From contig JAHEWK010000015.1 in assembly GCA_020740775.1 (NCBI GenBank), forward strand, positions 1,116,001-1,180,000: a stretch of DNA of 64,000 nt. The letters are read 5' to 3'. Position 1 is the stretch's first letter. Every line of letters starts with the position of its first letter. Both the position numbers and the translations under genes were made by a program. This document shows positions 11,917 to 23,372 of the stretch, piece by piece. Origin of the DNA: Ilyonectria destructans. Its lineage: Eukaryota; Ascomycota; Sordariomycetes; Hypocreales; Nectriaceae. The notes beneath the pieces are model-generated. The model was given only the letters and a program-made list of their open reading frames with translations. It was not told the origin of the DNA and ran no database searches.

Positions 11917-13347
11917 CTAGAGAAAAAACGTGTCGTCATCGTCCTCGTTCTCGGCAAACCACATGCTCGCCACGTCCAGCGCCTGCTCGATGCTGGTCGT
12001 GACGCGCGTGCACTTGCAGTCGCGCGTCCACGTGTTGTGGAAGTTGAGGTTCTTGCCCAGCTTGCTGTCCATCAGGACGTGCGGCACGCCGATGACGGTC
12101 GACATGATGTGCCCGTGGAGCCGGTCGGTGATGACGAAGCGCGCCGAGCCGAGCAGCTCGAAGCCCGCGATCGACTTGGCCCACGCGCGCTGGTTGGTGC
12201 CGTTCTCGCGAGCTGGCTCGTCCTTCTTGTTCTCGTCGGGGCCGTTGATGCCAGGGGTGTCGGTGAACTTCCAGTCGACCTTGTTGTATGTGACGTTGCC
12301 GACAGATCCGAGATCCAGGAAGCCCTTGCCCCAGGGAATGCTGGACGAGTCGCCTTCTGCGATTTCAGCGTCTTTACGAGCCAGAATGAGGACATCCCAC
12401 CTGAAAGCGGTGCGTTAGCAGGGTAGAACACGAGAAAAAGGCACACACGAGGGCCGCATAACCGTGAAACTCACTTCTTCTCCGTGTTGACTCTAAAATC
12501 AGACCGGTTGCCCCACATGAAGGCAATGTCGGGAACGAGGTCGGTCTCGATACCATTCACGTTGCCGAAGTTTTCGACCAGCCAGTCGTGGCTGGGCTTG
12601 TCGCGCGCGGCGAGCTGCAGGTCGTGATGCTTGCCGAAGGCCTCGCGTGTCTCCTGGATACGGTCTTTCTTGGTCATGTGGATGCTCTGGGGGAAGGCTC
12701 GTATCGGCACGTTCGTGTAGGTGGAGATCATCTCCATGCGCGACGGTTGGTCCTCCCAGTAGTAGTCGTTGAAGTTGCCGCCGCCGGCCATGATGATGCC
12801 GGAATGGGGGCGGTGCTCGTCGAGTTTGGCCGTGAACTCGGTCATGTTGCAGCCCTTGTGCATGAAGCCTAAACGTGAGTTGGGTCAGTCATCGTGTTCC
12901 ACAGGACGGTCGGGCGGCGGGAGGAGGCATACGGCAGGCTTCCATAGTTTCGATTCCCAAGGTAGCGAGCATCATCTGCTGCGCGGACCAGATGGCGGCG
13001 TCGCCCTTGTTCTCCGTCTCCAGATAGCCCCAGATGTTGGCGTAGCGGATACCCGCGAGGCGCTTCGTGTAGGCCTGGATGAGGCGCTGCTGGAGGTCGT
13101 TGACGACATCCTCGCAGCCGGTGCTGGGCGGCGAGTTGAGATCGTACGAAATGTCCGTCAAGGGCTTCTGCTCCTCGGGGACGGCCTCCTCGGTCACGTT
13201 CTCACTGAAGGTGGGATGCCAGAGCGACTGCGGGATGGAAAAGGTCGGCACGCCCGTCGTTCCGCGGACGATGAGCACGAGTGAGAAGGTGACGACGAGC
13301 CCGACGACGACGTACGCCAGACGGCCGAACGGGTTACTGGGCAGCAT
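11917..13347 (-). CDS. Polysaccharide pyruvyl transferase family protein
   Basis: Model complement(join(11917..12400,12475..12868,12933..13347)), 430 aa, with both introns GT-AG and frame-consistent. The N-terminus is MLPSNPFGRL followed by a single transmembrane anchor at about residues 9-27, giving type II topology. The domain carries the family signatures: GGGNFND (167-173), FPQSIH (197-202) and DRLHGHIM (362-369) followed by a GVPHVLMD strand and a late W. Relatives include bacterial CsaB-type enzymes and fission-yeast Pvg1, which transfer pyruvate from phosphoenolpyruvate to galactose of N-glycans. The expected activity is a pyruvate ketal added to a terminal sugar in the Golgi, giving the glycan negative charge. 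The acceptor sugar is not known here. The start at 13347 is chosen because the anchor follows directly. Confidence 0.9.
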
Positions 13348-14734
13348 CGCAAAGGTGGCACGCGATGTGATTGTCAATGGGCAAAACGTCGTGTGTGTCC
13401 GAAAAGAGAGGCGGAGGAGAGATCTCAGCTCAGAGAGAGCACCCGACACAGACGCAGCAGGGCTCCTTTTTTGGTCTGCGGCTGAGGGTCGTATAGGGAT
13501 GGATTCCGGTGGAATGGACTGGGCACCCTTACGCCACCCCCCGAATGGCCGCCACCACCATGTCTTTAATTAGGTACGGCCTCCAGCACGGGGTAAGCAT
13601 CCTAGTATGCATCTTGAGTCCCCTTTCTCGGCCGCAGCGCCCAAGTTAGGCCCAGAGCGTGGAAAAGGGATGACGGGCGTTGCACCGCTCACTGGCTATG
13701 TTCCTCCAGCGTAGACCTACAGTAGCACCACCCAAAACTACCCCGCTGCCCCTTGTAGTTACTGTACTAGGTGCGCAGCTACTACGTAGTAAGTTCAGGG
13801 CTGGAACAAGTCGGGCTGAACGCGCCACGCCCCCCCCTCTGCAGTAGTTTCATTAGGCATGGAGAACTAGAGAAATCCATACTATGACGGAGTAGTACAT
13901 TATTATCGCAGAATAAATTAGTGGCATGGCACACCGTCATGTCTATGGCCGCCTCCTTGTTTTGCCTCTTCCCCTTTTTTTTTTTTCTCTCCCGCGACGC
14001 CAAGGCATTCTCAGCCCCCCCCTGATCACTCATCAACTCCTTGTGCTACGCCTCCACCACGCTCATTTAGCGGATGCATGTCTGCAACCAAATGTCCCCA
14101 AGTGCATAAGCATACATGGTAAGCGACATGTGAAGTCGCTACACGCCCCGGCTGCCCTGCGCTGAGTGGCTGGGTGGCCAAGGAACTTCAGCGCTGTCGA
14201 CTTTGATAAGCTTGGCCAGATTGCCAGAGTCCACTTGGGGGTCCGCCACGGTCCCTTCCAGGCTGCTTCCAGGATCGATCCTCCCAAGGCTTGTTCTGAA
14301 ACGGCCGTTATTGTTATCTGGACCTGGTCATGTCCCTAGTCACTGCAGTTATCCGTGTATGGATGGACGGCACTCGCGCCGCGTCCCGCGTATGGACGGT
14401 ACTCGACCATGTTACAATGTGTTCAGGCAAATGAGGTCCACATTTCGGGACATTCACAATGTGCTACGTATCAGCTAAATTCTTAGCCCGCTCTGATAAA
14501 GTGATTTCAATAAAGCGAGTGAGATTTCGTCACGCGAGGCCGCATATCGTTGTCCGCTCCCTGTCCAGTGCATTCTGCGCCATCTCGACGTCAAGATCTG
14601 GTCCAGCCTCAGACACTTGCTTGGCAGACTCCCACCTCCCCCCATAATTTCAATTCCTGTAGCGCGCAGTGTCCTCTCTCTCTCTCGCGATACCTTCACC
14701 CACCGCAGTTCATTCGCTCGTTTAGCCCGTCGCC
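13348..14734. other. Divergent intergenic region of the glycan block
   Basis: A 1.4-kb spacer between the divergently transcribed pyruvyl transferase and GDP-mannose carrier, so it holds both promoters. C-rich and T-rich short runs occur near 13829, 13975 and 14010. A CT-rich tract near 14674 lies just before the GMT start, as is common in fungal promoters. No gene is seen. Confidence 0.55.
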
Positions 14735-16090
14735 ATGGTCGCCAACAACAAGGATGAGGAGGCCGGTATTCCGATGCTCGATAACTTCGACGGCGGCAAC
14801 AGGGAAGATGCAGTGGACGCTCGCCCTCCGCCCGTGACGCTTCGGTCACGCATGCCGCAGTCGCTCGCCGACGTCGTCGACAATGGCCCCGTCTCCGTGG
14901 TCGCGTACTGCGTCTCGTCCATTAGCATGACCGTCGTCAACAAATACGTCGTCTCCGGCAGTTCTTGGAACCTCACTTTCCTGTATCTCGCTATCCAGGT
15001 GCGTCGATGCCCTCCCACTCCGCACATGCGCGCAACTAACCACCCACTTCCTAGGCCGTCGTCTGTATCCTCGCAATCACCGCATGCAAGAAGTTTGGCT
15101 TGATCCAGGTCGCCACCTTCGACCCCGTCAAGGCTAAGAAATGTACGTCGCTCGCCTCGCCGAATATCCCCCTCCAGCTGGAATGGCTGGCTGACTTGCG
15201 CGTGTCTCAGGGTTCCCCATCTCGCTCCTCCTCGTCGGCATGATCTACACCAGCACCAAGGCCCTCCAGTTCCTGTCGGTGCCCGTCTACACAATCTTCA
15301 AGAACCTGACCATCATTGCTATCGCCTATGGCGAGGTCTTGTGGTTTGGCGGCAAGGTCACCAAGCCTGCGTTGCTCTCCTTTTCTCTGATGGTTCTGAG
15401 CTCTATCATTGCCGCTTGGGCTGATATCCAAAGCGCCGTCGCCGGCGGCGGATCCTCCACCGATAACAAGGCCATGGCCACTCTTAACCTTGGATACACG
15501 TGGATGGCATTGAACGTCTTTTGCACCGCCACGTATGTTTTGGGCATGCGCAAGGTGATTAAGGCGATGAACTTCAAGGACATGGACAGTGAGTATCTCC
15601 CGCCTTGTCAATCCTCGACTTGACACAGCCACGCTGTCCAACCATTGCTAACAAATCTGCAGCCATGTACTACAACACCCTCCTGACGATCCCTGTGCTG
15701 TTCGCCTTCTCCATTCTCACTGAGGACTGGTCCAGCGCCAACTTCGCCGCCAACTTCCCCATCGAGTCGCGCAACCACATCTTTATCGGTATTATCTACT
15801 CTGGTCTGGCCGCCATCTTCATCTCGTATTGCTCTGCGTGGTGCATTAGAGTGACGTCATCGACTACGTACTCCATGGTCGGCGCCCTCAACAAACTGCC
15901 CATTGCTGTCAGCGGCTTGATTTTCTTCTCGGCGCCCGTCACGTTCGGTAGCGTGTCGGCTATTATGCTCGGCTTCGTCAGCGGTATTGTGTATGCTTGG
16001 GCCAAGGCAAGGGAGGCTGCTTTGAAGGCTGCTGGAGTTCTCCCTTCAACGAAGGAGGACACTGAGGTCAACCAGGAAGAACGAAAATAG
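14735..16090 (+). CDS. gmt1: Golgi GDP-mannose transporter (VRG4/GMT family)
   Basis: Model join(14735..14998,15055..15142,15211..15588,15663..16090), 385 aa; all three introns are GT-AG and in phase. It would import GDP-mannose into the Golgi lumen in exchange for GMP for mannosylation. The protein has a hydrophilic N-terminus with the conserved [10 protein letters not shown] entry to the first helix, about ten hydrophobic segments and the GALNKLP nucleotide-binding motif near the end. The usual FYNN-type motif reads MYYNT here, so its last Asn is Thr. The C-terminal tail is charged and ends in a lysine. It sits head-to-head with the pyruvyl transferase. Whether it is the housekeeping copy or a paralogue devoted to this block cannot be told from one window. 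Confidence 0.93.
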
Positions 16091-17735
16091 AGTCCAGTTG
16101 ACACTGGCAATCATTTAGATGAGTAGATGAGTGTATTTTATTGTCTCAATAGAAAACGTAAAACCATCACATGGCATTTCCCTGGTGTACTCGATAAAAC
16201 GACCTTGTTAAGACATGGAGGTCTAGTCTCCGACATGAGGCTCTTCGAATACAAAGTAGCTCGATCTTATCCGAAATGATGCTCAACAACGCATGTTCTT
16301 CTTCGTTATAAATAACAATTTGACACCTGCCCTGGCTCTGTTGGCCCCGAAATGGTTCGGCCTTGGCATTCAATAGTTCGCATTGGGGTCATCTTTAAAA
16401 CGCCACCCCCGGGGCAAAACCGATGTCTCTGAATGGGCCCATATCCATACTAGTGATCTTTTTAACCTGGGACTAATGAATATTCTGTCTATAACGTTGT
16501 GGTATTTTATTCCCCATGGCCAATTCATCGCTAGGAATCCAATCTCATTGGGAAATGGTATTTCGCATTCCGAGCCCTGAATCATTGCGCAATCTTTCCA
16601 ATTGATGCCCTTGGGTGGTCGGTGAAGTCGACACCATTGCTCGTAGGGTTTTCAGAGGTGACTAGAGCGGCCGTAATTTTCCTAGGGAACTGTCGTGTCT
16701 GTGAGACACATGACTCTGGAAAGGATCCAAGGACATGGTGATGGACCAAAGCGGATATGTCTGAGTCTCGGACGGACCACGTCAAATGTCTTTAGACCTG
16801 GGAGACGAGGGAGCGTCCAGCTAATTAACGGGAATCGATAATTATCGGACTAGATTATGCTTGTACATTCCCTAATTTATTAGGGCTACACCTAGTTTTC
16901 GAAGTCTTTCGTTTCGGATCACAATTCGGCCAAGAGCTTCCCCATTTCCGACGGAAGGGGGGGCCCTCAATTACCGAGCATTATTATGATTCCAATTTGT
17001 TTGAATTGGTCCTCAATTGGTCTTGTGTCGGTTTATCGCAACCAGCACCATGCAACTATATCCTTGTATCAGTTTCGCTGGGGAATACGAGATGGGGACA
17101 ATAATCAGCATGAAAAATGGATACCGAGATCACGCCAGCCGCCAGCGCCACCATCGGTCGTCATCGCCAAGACATTTGGCCCTGGCATTGTCCCTGGCCG
17201 CGCGTCCTCTTGGCAATCGATCCACAATAGCCGGTTCGGGAAGCTCGGTCATGATGACGATGCGAACGAGTGGCACGGCCCTCTAGCCTCGTGAGATTGA
17301 GAATGATACGAGAATGTCAGGCTATGGACGACTGAGCTCCCCGACTACTATCTTGCACTATGAGGCTCTATCCGAGCCATGGTAACATTCGGTGAATTGA
17401 ATCTAATGAAGGCAGCCCAATTAAGGATTATGTCACATCTCGTATTGGGAATTGCATCCTTCATGTCGGTTAAGCATACGATTTCAATTCAGCGACATCT
17501 TGACATGGCAGGCAGCCACCCAGACTACCCGCTCCAATACCTAGACTAATCATAGAAACATCTCCATAATGATGGGTATTAGGACGCCATTTGCATAACT
17601 CTTGTGGACAGAAATAGACGCTGTCATTGAACTCAACTCTAGTTAGGTCCTCCTGGAAACAAGCCCGCTAGGCCCTGAGGCAGACGCATCATTGGTGTGA
17701 TGGTCCGTAGGTATTGATACGTGAAATTGTTCAAC
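16091..17735. other. Intergenic region, nothing recognised
   Basis: A 1.6-kb convergent spacer. Only short, unrelated open frames occur on either strand and I see no repeat or RNA gene. Confidence 0.5.
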
Positions 17736-18615
17736 TTAACAACAACCACCTGAGCCGTGGTCGTGCTCATGGTCATGGTGATGGTCCTCGTAAGAAGTCG
17801 GAGCTCCCTCGGCAGCTTTGCTAACGCAGCTGACATGGAAAGCGCTCAACTTTGTCAAACCCGGAATCTCCCTTAGCAGGCCAATATTCTCCTTGAAAGC
17901 CTCCGTCTCACGGAACTTCTGGTGAGCCTCAAGACTCGGCCAACCGATAAATGCCACCAGCAAGGCGCCTGAGTTGGACTCGTCACCCTTCACTGGAACG
18001 TCATTCTCTACGCTCCAGCCGTAGCTGATGCCCCGCCAGTCGGGAGAGTTCTTGAGACCTCTTCCAGCAAACTCCTCTAGGCGTCTTTTCGCGACGGCCC
18101 GTGAGTCGTCGCTGTAGTCTGAGGGAAAGTAGGCGAGAAGAACCTCGGTCACGGGTGACCGGGTCTTGTCCAGAACATCCTCTGTGGGGAAAGGGTTGAC
18201 GGCGACATGTTTGTTAATGCTTTTGGTAAAGTCGCAATGGGGTTTGAGAGACTCAATCACGGGTCCATGCAACCTGAAAATAAAGAAACAAGAGGTCAGT
18301 ATTTTATTGGTGTCGTGCGAGTGGTAAGAGCGGCAATTGGATCATCCAAACTACAACGAGGGGAAAAAATACTCACTCGCTCTTGCGATAGTCCAAATGG
18401 TGATCAACGCTCTCCCAGTCCAGAAACAGCCACAACTTTGAGGGATCCTCAATCTCAAGACCGGTATAAACGCGCTGAGCACCAGGCTGCTTCAATACCG
18501 TGTCGAGGGCATTCGCTAGGGCCTTGCCGGCGTCGCTGGACTCGTCGAAAGCATCTGCGCCCTCGTTGAGAGTCACGTACGAGAATTCGGTGACGTTTTC
18601 TACGTTGATTGCCAT
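17736..18615 (-). CDS. Two-domain ABM-like (dimeric alpha-beta barrel) protein with His/Cys-rich tail
   Basis: Model complement(join(17736..18273,18377..18615)), 258 aa, with one 103-bp GT-AG intron. Two similar halves are visible. The first (about 1-100) has KLWLFLDWESVDHH and the second (about 110-230) has ALLVAFIGWPSLEAHQKF. This is the strand-helix pattern of antibiotic-biosynthesis-monooxygenase or stress-response dimeric barrels. The extreme C-terminus is His/Asp/Glu-rich (HHHDHEHDH) and ends GGCC, a plausible metal-binding tail that ordinary ABM proteins lack. No signal peptide is seen. The catalytic role is unknown; these folds act in oxidations, haem degradation or stress. Confidence 0.82.
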
Positions 18616-19395
18616 TGTGGAAGTCGAAGATTATGAGAGGAAACGTCTTGGTGACGGCCCATATCGAAGGCGGGGGCGGGGAATAAATATGAGGTTGATA
18701 GACGGCGGACCCGCTAAGGCGGCTTCCATTTGCCCGTATGGAGGAATGGAAACTTGATGATCTGAAGGCGAGAGAGACATGGCGCCAATATGACTCGTAT
18801 TTCTGCACATTTGCAATTGCCAAGCCCCATGATATCTCACTTCAAACCGCCATCTTCAGCCACGTTTGAGGCATCGCGCCCATTTCGCTCAAGAACCCAT
18901 TGGCATGCTGCGTCATTCTGCCAATACAGGCCGCCTGATTTGTTCACAAGTGATGCACGGCGGCTTTTTGGCGTCCGATTCGGAAAATCCAGATCAATAT
19001 TCCTCCTTGATGTACTCAGGGATCACTGCTAGTGGATACAGGCTAGTTGATTGTGCGTGTGTATCCAGCTCGCGAAAGGGCGAAAAAGATGTCCAGGTAC
19101 GACAAACTGGATGAGAGATGCGGAGCGGGACTAATGGGAGAAACAGTAAAACTATCATAAAATATGTACACCTATAGCTTAGCGTACAAGTAGAACGAAA
19201 TACAACAGGTAGACCACTTCAGATCACATCTTTCCAACCTCCTTTGTTCTAAACTGCAAACCGCTATTCGCAAATTGTCTCGATGGTGAGCATCAGGCAA
19301 ACCCAGATCCAGAGACAGAGGCTCTGGTATTATATTTCAGCCGAACGATCGCACACTCATTCGTTGACCATCAAATTGAATGGAAACGTTGAAGT
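18616..19395. other. Intergenic region, nothing recognised
   Basis: Promoter of the ABM-like gene and 3' region of the NTF2-like gene. No gene is seen. Confidence 0.5.
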
Positions 19396-20005
19396 TTAGA
19401 CAGTAACTGCCTCCAGGCCCAAGGCATGGAAGAAAGTGATGAAGTCTTGGGCCATATGAACCTCCTTAACCAGGCCAGTGCAGTCATCCAAGATGAGGAA
19501 ATCGGTTCCGTTGTAAGTGACTGGAGAGCCAGGATCAAGAGTGCTGTATACCAATTGCGTTAGTACGAATCAAGGAGATGTGTAAATTTCGATCCAGCGT
19601 CACTCACGTCGGAAGCGTCATGTTTGCGCTGGTGATGCCGTTCATCTTCCACCGAATTGCCATCTGGTTTCCATTTCCAACCATGTGGATAACGTCGAAG
19701 TTGTACTCCTTCCAACCGGCCCTCGACTTTTGCACGAATGCAACATACTCGTCGATGTTGCCAACTTGGATGATGTCGCTGCCGACAGAGGACGGGAGAC
19801 GATCGGCAATGAGTGATATTTTGGGGTGAATCACAGAGTCAACCAGAGACAGCTCGCCGCCCCAAAGGCTGAGGTAGTTATCTGCCAGGCCCTGGAAGTC
19901 TCTTTCACGTGGAGGGGCTCGTCTCCCCTCAACAGGTGAGGATGATACGATGAGCAAGCTCGGCAGAACAAGTGCCAGCTGCATGAAAGTCGACTTGAAA
20001 CCCAT
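19396..20005 (-). CDS. Secreted NTF2/SnoaL-like small protein
   Basis: Model complement(join(19396..19543,19608..20005)), 181 aa. The intron is 64 bp with GTGAGT, a TACTAAC branch point and TACAG. The start at 20005 is chosen because it opens a classic signal peptide, MGFKSTFMQLALVLPSLLIV, with likely cleavage near residue 26. The mature part has the SnoaL/NTF2 layout: an N-terminal helix (LADNYLSLWGG), a strand with VIHPKI, a helix around IDEYVAFVQKS and strands with MAIRWKMNG, ending in VKEVHMAQD. These folds bind or isomerise small ligands; the ligand here is unknown. A Met farther upstream (20176) would mask the signal peptide. Confidence 0.82.
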
Positions 20006-21178
20006 TTTGATTGGTAAAAGGTTGCTTAGAAACGTGAGGTGAAAGGGGTGATGATGATGGAGAAGGTTATTGTGTGATGTGTTTGTACAGAAGAGCACGG
20101 GATTAGACTGGGAAGTGGTAGGCTTTATCTTCAATATTGCTTCCTCGTTGGTGTTGTTACAATCATGTTGGTTCATCTAAGTAGTTCATCGCATGAACAA
20201 TTCACCTCGCATTCGGAACTTGTCTGGACATTACGTCTCATGGGCCATGTTTGTTGGTTGTTGATTCATCTCCCATCCGCTCTGCCTTGTGGATCTAAGT
20301 TCACTGGTTCATTGGCATGGACTCTTTAAGCGGTGCAAGATCCCGGTATGCGAATTGTGAGGATGACAATCCCTGTATGCGAGTGGCATATTGTGGACAC
20401 AAGGTTCCAGCAAAGATCATGGTGTCGCTGCCTTTTGCCACCTTGAGATTGCGCACAGCCCTTAGCATCGTCGCAGCAGGGAAACCCGGTTAGAAACTTG
20501 ACTTGTTGGTTAAAGGTTGGATTTGGCTGCTCCTCCCTACCACTTGCTGTACTCGCGTTTCGCGTTGTGGCGTCGCGCCCGAATATCGGGACGCGAGCGC
20601 AATGCTGCGTCGTGCGACCAACACGATGACAACCAACAACATGATCGCGTCCAATGCCGTTTTCGGATCTTGGTGGATCTATTACGCCGCAGAAAAATGA
20701 AGTCACATGCTCACACAGCGAGTCTGAAACCATCTACCGTCCTCTGACATTATTATTTGCACTAGCTGCTTGCAGACCGTTGCTGTTGATAATTAGCGTT
20801 ATATGTACACTCGATAACTACTGCACTGTACGTAAGGGAAGTCTGAAACGACCAGAAGACATGGGTCGGTTTAGATGTAACTGGTAGGTTACTCTGCACA
20901 CTGAAACAACTGGCCAGGGCTCTAATGCAGATAACCCAGACAAGGTGGATAGAGAAGAGTCGGGGGGGAATCTATATGGCCAGGCCGCCATGGAGCCAAG
21001 GAGCCATGCGATATGACGTGATGATCTTCCAAATACGTCGCTTTTTGACAGATTGTGGGTTACATATTACCTGATAGCCATTGGAGCTGGTGCAGGAATA
21101 TACAGATAGCCAGGATCGTGGTGCCAAAGTTGAGCTTCCGCAATGTTAGACTACGTGTACTGCTGCTATTCAGACTCC
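20006..21178. other. Intergenic region, nothing recognised
   Basis: Upstream region of the secreted NTF2-like gene. No gene, repeat or RNA gene is seen. Confidence 0.5.
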
Positions 21179-21713
21179 TTATAACAGGCTCCGGAAAGCG
21201 CCTCTAGCTTCATCTACGCATACATCATTTGGATACATTTCCTCAAACATCTGCCAGATCCGTGGACGATTGAAGCCTCGCGGGGTAACCAGTCCTACCT
21301 GACTATTATACGGCCTCGGCAGTGAAGTATTGGTTTGAGGCTTAAACACGTCTACTAGAGTCAATATTAGGCGTATAATGTTTTACCAGTCCCTCTGCTG
21401 AAGCCTGATGGGTCAATGTGTCGATGAGGTTGCAGTTTGGCATTTACCCATTCACATCGAGATCCCAGATAAATGGAATGTGCGTAAATATCCCCTGCTA
21501 ATAGCTCTGATTGAGGGAGTAAGTGCACTCCAACGGCATTGGCTGATGCGGAACAATTGCGATGATGTGATCTTTGACCTCTCGAGGTAATGCATCAAAC
21601 CTGTCTTTGAAGCTGGCAAGGGATCTTGTATCTGTTTTACTCACTTTGCAAACCAAGCCGTAACCACTACAACTATGATTTCGGACTCCTCTTCTAAATT
21701 CCTTCTGTGGCAT
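21179..21713 (-). pseudogene. Possible F-box protein relic
   Basis: On the minus strand several unjoined frames look like pieces of a fungal F-box protein. LPREVKDHIIAIVP near 21580 resembles an F-box core, PFIWDLDVNG follows after a stop and frame change, and FNRPRIWQMFEE near 21250 resembles the family's RRRIW stretch. No single intact reading frame joins them. I have no alignment, so this is a tentative call. Confidence 0.35.
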
Positions 21714-22352
21714 TGTATTTCGTTACCACTTTCATCTTCCTACTACGATGAAGCATCCAGAACGTCTCTCCTGTAGAAACCGCAACAGAGATGACAGCAA
21801 GCATGCTACCAAGAACAATACAGAGCTTCATTCTAGGCGAGGATTATAGTCGTTAGAGGGTTTTTCCTGAAGGGGACTATGATAGCTATAGAGAGGGATA
21901 CACCGTAAAAGAAAGGGGAGACAGTGCTTGCCGACAACGATTCTGTCATAGTTGAGGGGAGCCTTGGTCGTAATAAATCAATAATCTCCATCCTCATTTA
22001 CCTGTGTCTCGACCAGTGCTTTTTCAGCTCTCTCGATACGATAATTGCTTGCTTCATGCCTTGGAAGTCTAGCGTATAATCGTGGAGGTATGACCATAAC
22101 CTTTTACAACTTCAAATATTTCGGGGCCAATCGCGTGTAGTATTTAGTACATGAGTAGAAGGGCTCTTGATGCTGTATCGTATGTGACGCTGATGCTGGA
22201 AGTGAATGTTCAGTGGCTGAGATTCTGAGCTAGTTCCACTTTGAGCTCAAAAGACCCATGGTTCCACAGAAGGTTATCCATCCAAACAGTGAGTCAATTT
22301 CTTCACATCAACTACCCACTCCACATGCCATATCCTACCAAACAGTCACGCC
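21714..22352. other. Promoter region of the bisphosphatase gene
   Basis: No gene is seen. It holds the upstream region of the intronless phosphatase gene. Confidence 0.5.
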
Positions 22353-23372
22353 ATGGCTAGTCAAGAAGGAAATGGTTCAAACATGGAGCTTGTCTCGTGG
22401 CTACAATCGTTGAATCGTCCAGCCTCGCGAGAGTCGCTCTATACGGATATCCTCCCAGCGCTTCTCAATGGCGTCGCTGAGATTGGCAAGGCGCTGAGGG
22501 GCTCAACCAACGTCTCCCTCGTTGGGTCTGCGAATGCGTTCGGCGACGAGCAGCTCAATGTAGACGTTTTGGCTGAAAATATTATCCGTGATACCATCGC
22601 CAAGTGCCCGACAATCTTTACGGCCAGCAGCGAGGAGGACCCGATTGAGCGACCTGCGCGAGCAGATGAGCAGACACCATCACCAAGCACCCGTGCAGAA
22701 CAATACACTGTCGCCTTCGACCCTCTTGATGGAAGCTCCATCATCGCACCCAACTGGACTGTCGGTACTATCATCGGCGTGTGGGATGGCGTCACTGCGC
22801 TCAACCAGGATCCGGCAGAGAAGCAAGTCGCTTCCATCCTTGGAGTCTACGGCCCGCGCACGACCGCCATCGTGGCACTGCGTGTTCCGGGTACGACGGA
22901 GATCTGTTTCGAAGTCGGCCTGACTGGAGACGGCACGCCAAGAGTTGAGGTAGTCCGCCCCGAGGTTCAGCTTGCGAAACCGCCCTTCAAGACGCGCTAC
23001 TTTGCTCCAGCAAACCTGCGTGCTGCGGCTGAGGACCCTCAGTATATGAACCTCATTACGCGCTTTGTACAGGAGAAGTACACTTTGAGATACTCTGGCG
23101 GGCTCATTCCTGATGTGGTCCATGCCCTGGTCAAGGGACACGGCGTGTACGTCTCCCCGGTCACAGGGGTTAGCAAGGCGAAGCTCCGACGACTCTATGA
23201 GCTGTGTCCCGTAGCTCTTGTACTCGAATGCGCAGGAGGTCAGGCTATTGATCCAGCTGATGGCGAGAGAATCCTCGGAAGGGTAGTGGAAGATTGTGAT
23301 GAACGGGGTGGACTGGTCTGTGGCACCGGCAGCGAGGTTGAGAGCGTAAGGGATGCTCTGCGAAGGAAGTAA
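22353..23372 (+). CDS. FBPase-superfamily sugar bisphosphatase (sedoheptulose-1,7-bisphosphatase-like)
   Basis: Intronless, 339 aa. It belongs to the metal-dependent class I fructose-1,6-bisphosphatase fold. Metal-binding signatures are the acidic SSEED cluster (92-96) and DPLDGSS (123-129), and the C-terminal half keeps RYSGGLIPDVVHAL and the ECAGG loop. It lacks the longer N-terminus of gluconeogenic FBPase with its AMP site, and its N-terminal half resembles the SBPase-like branch. The predicted reaction is hydrolysis of the C1 phosphate of a sugar bisphosphate, with sedoheptulose bisphosphate the best guess. It is likely cytosolic and its substrate is not proven. Lack of introns is unusual against its neighbours but not diagnostic of transfer. 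Confidence 0.85.
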   Translation: MASQEGNGSNMELVSWLQSLNRPASRESLYTDILPALLNGVAEIGKALRGSTNVSLVGSANAFGDEQLNVDVLAENIIRDTIAKCPTIFTASSEEDPIERPARADEQTPSPSTRAEQYTVAFDPLDGSSIIAPNWTVGTIIGVWDGVTALNQDPAEKQVASILGVYGPRTTAIVALRVPGTTEICFEVGLTGDGTPRVEVVRPEVQLAKPPFKTRYFAPANLRAAAEDPQYMNLITRFVQEKYTLRYSGGLIPDVVHALVKGHGVYVSPVTGVSKAKLRRLYELCPVALVLECAGGQAIDPADGERILGRVVEDCDERGGLVCGTGSEVESVRDALRRK

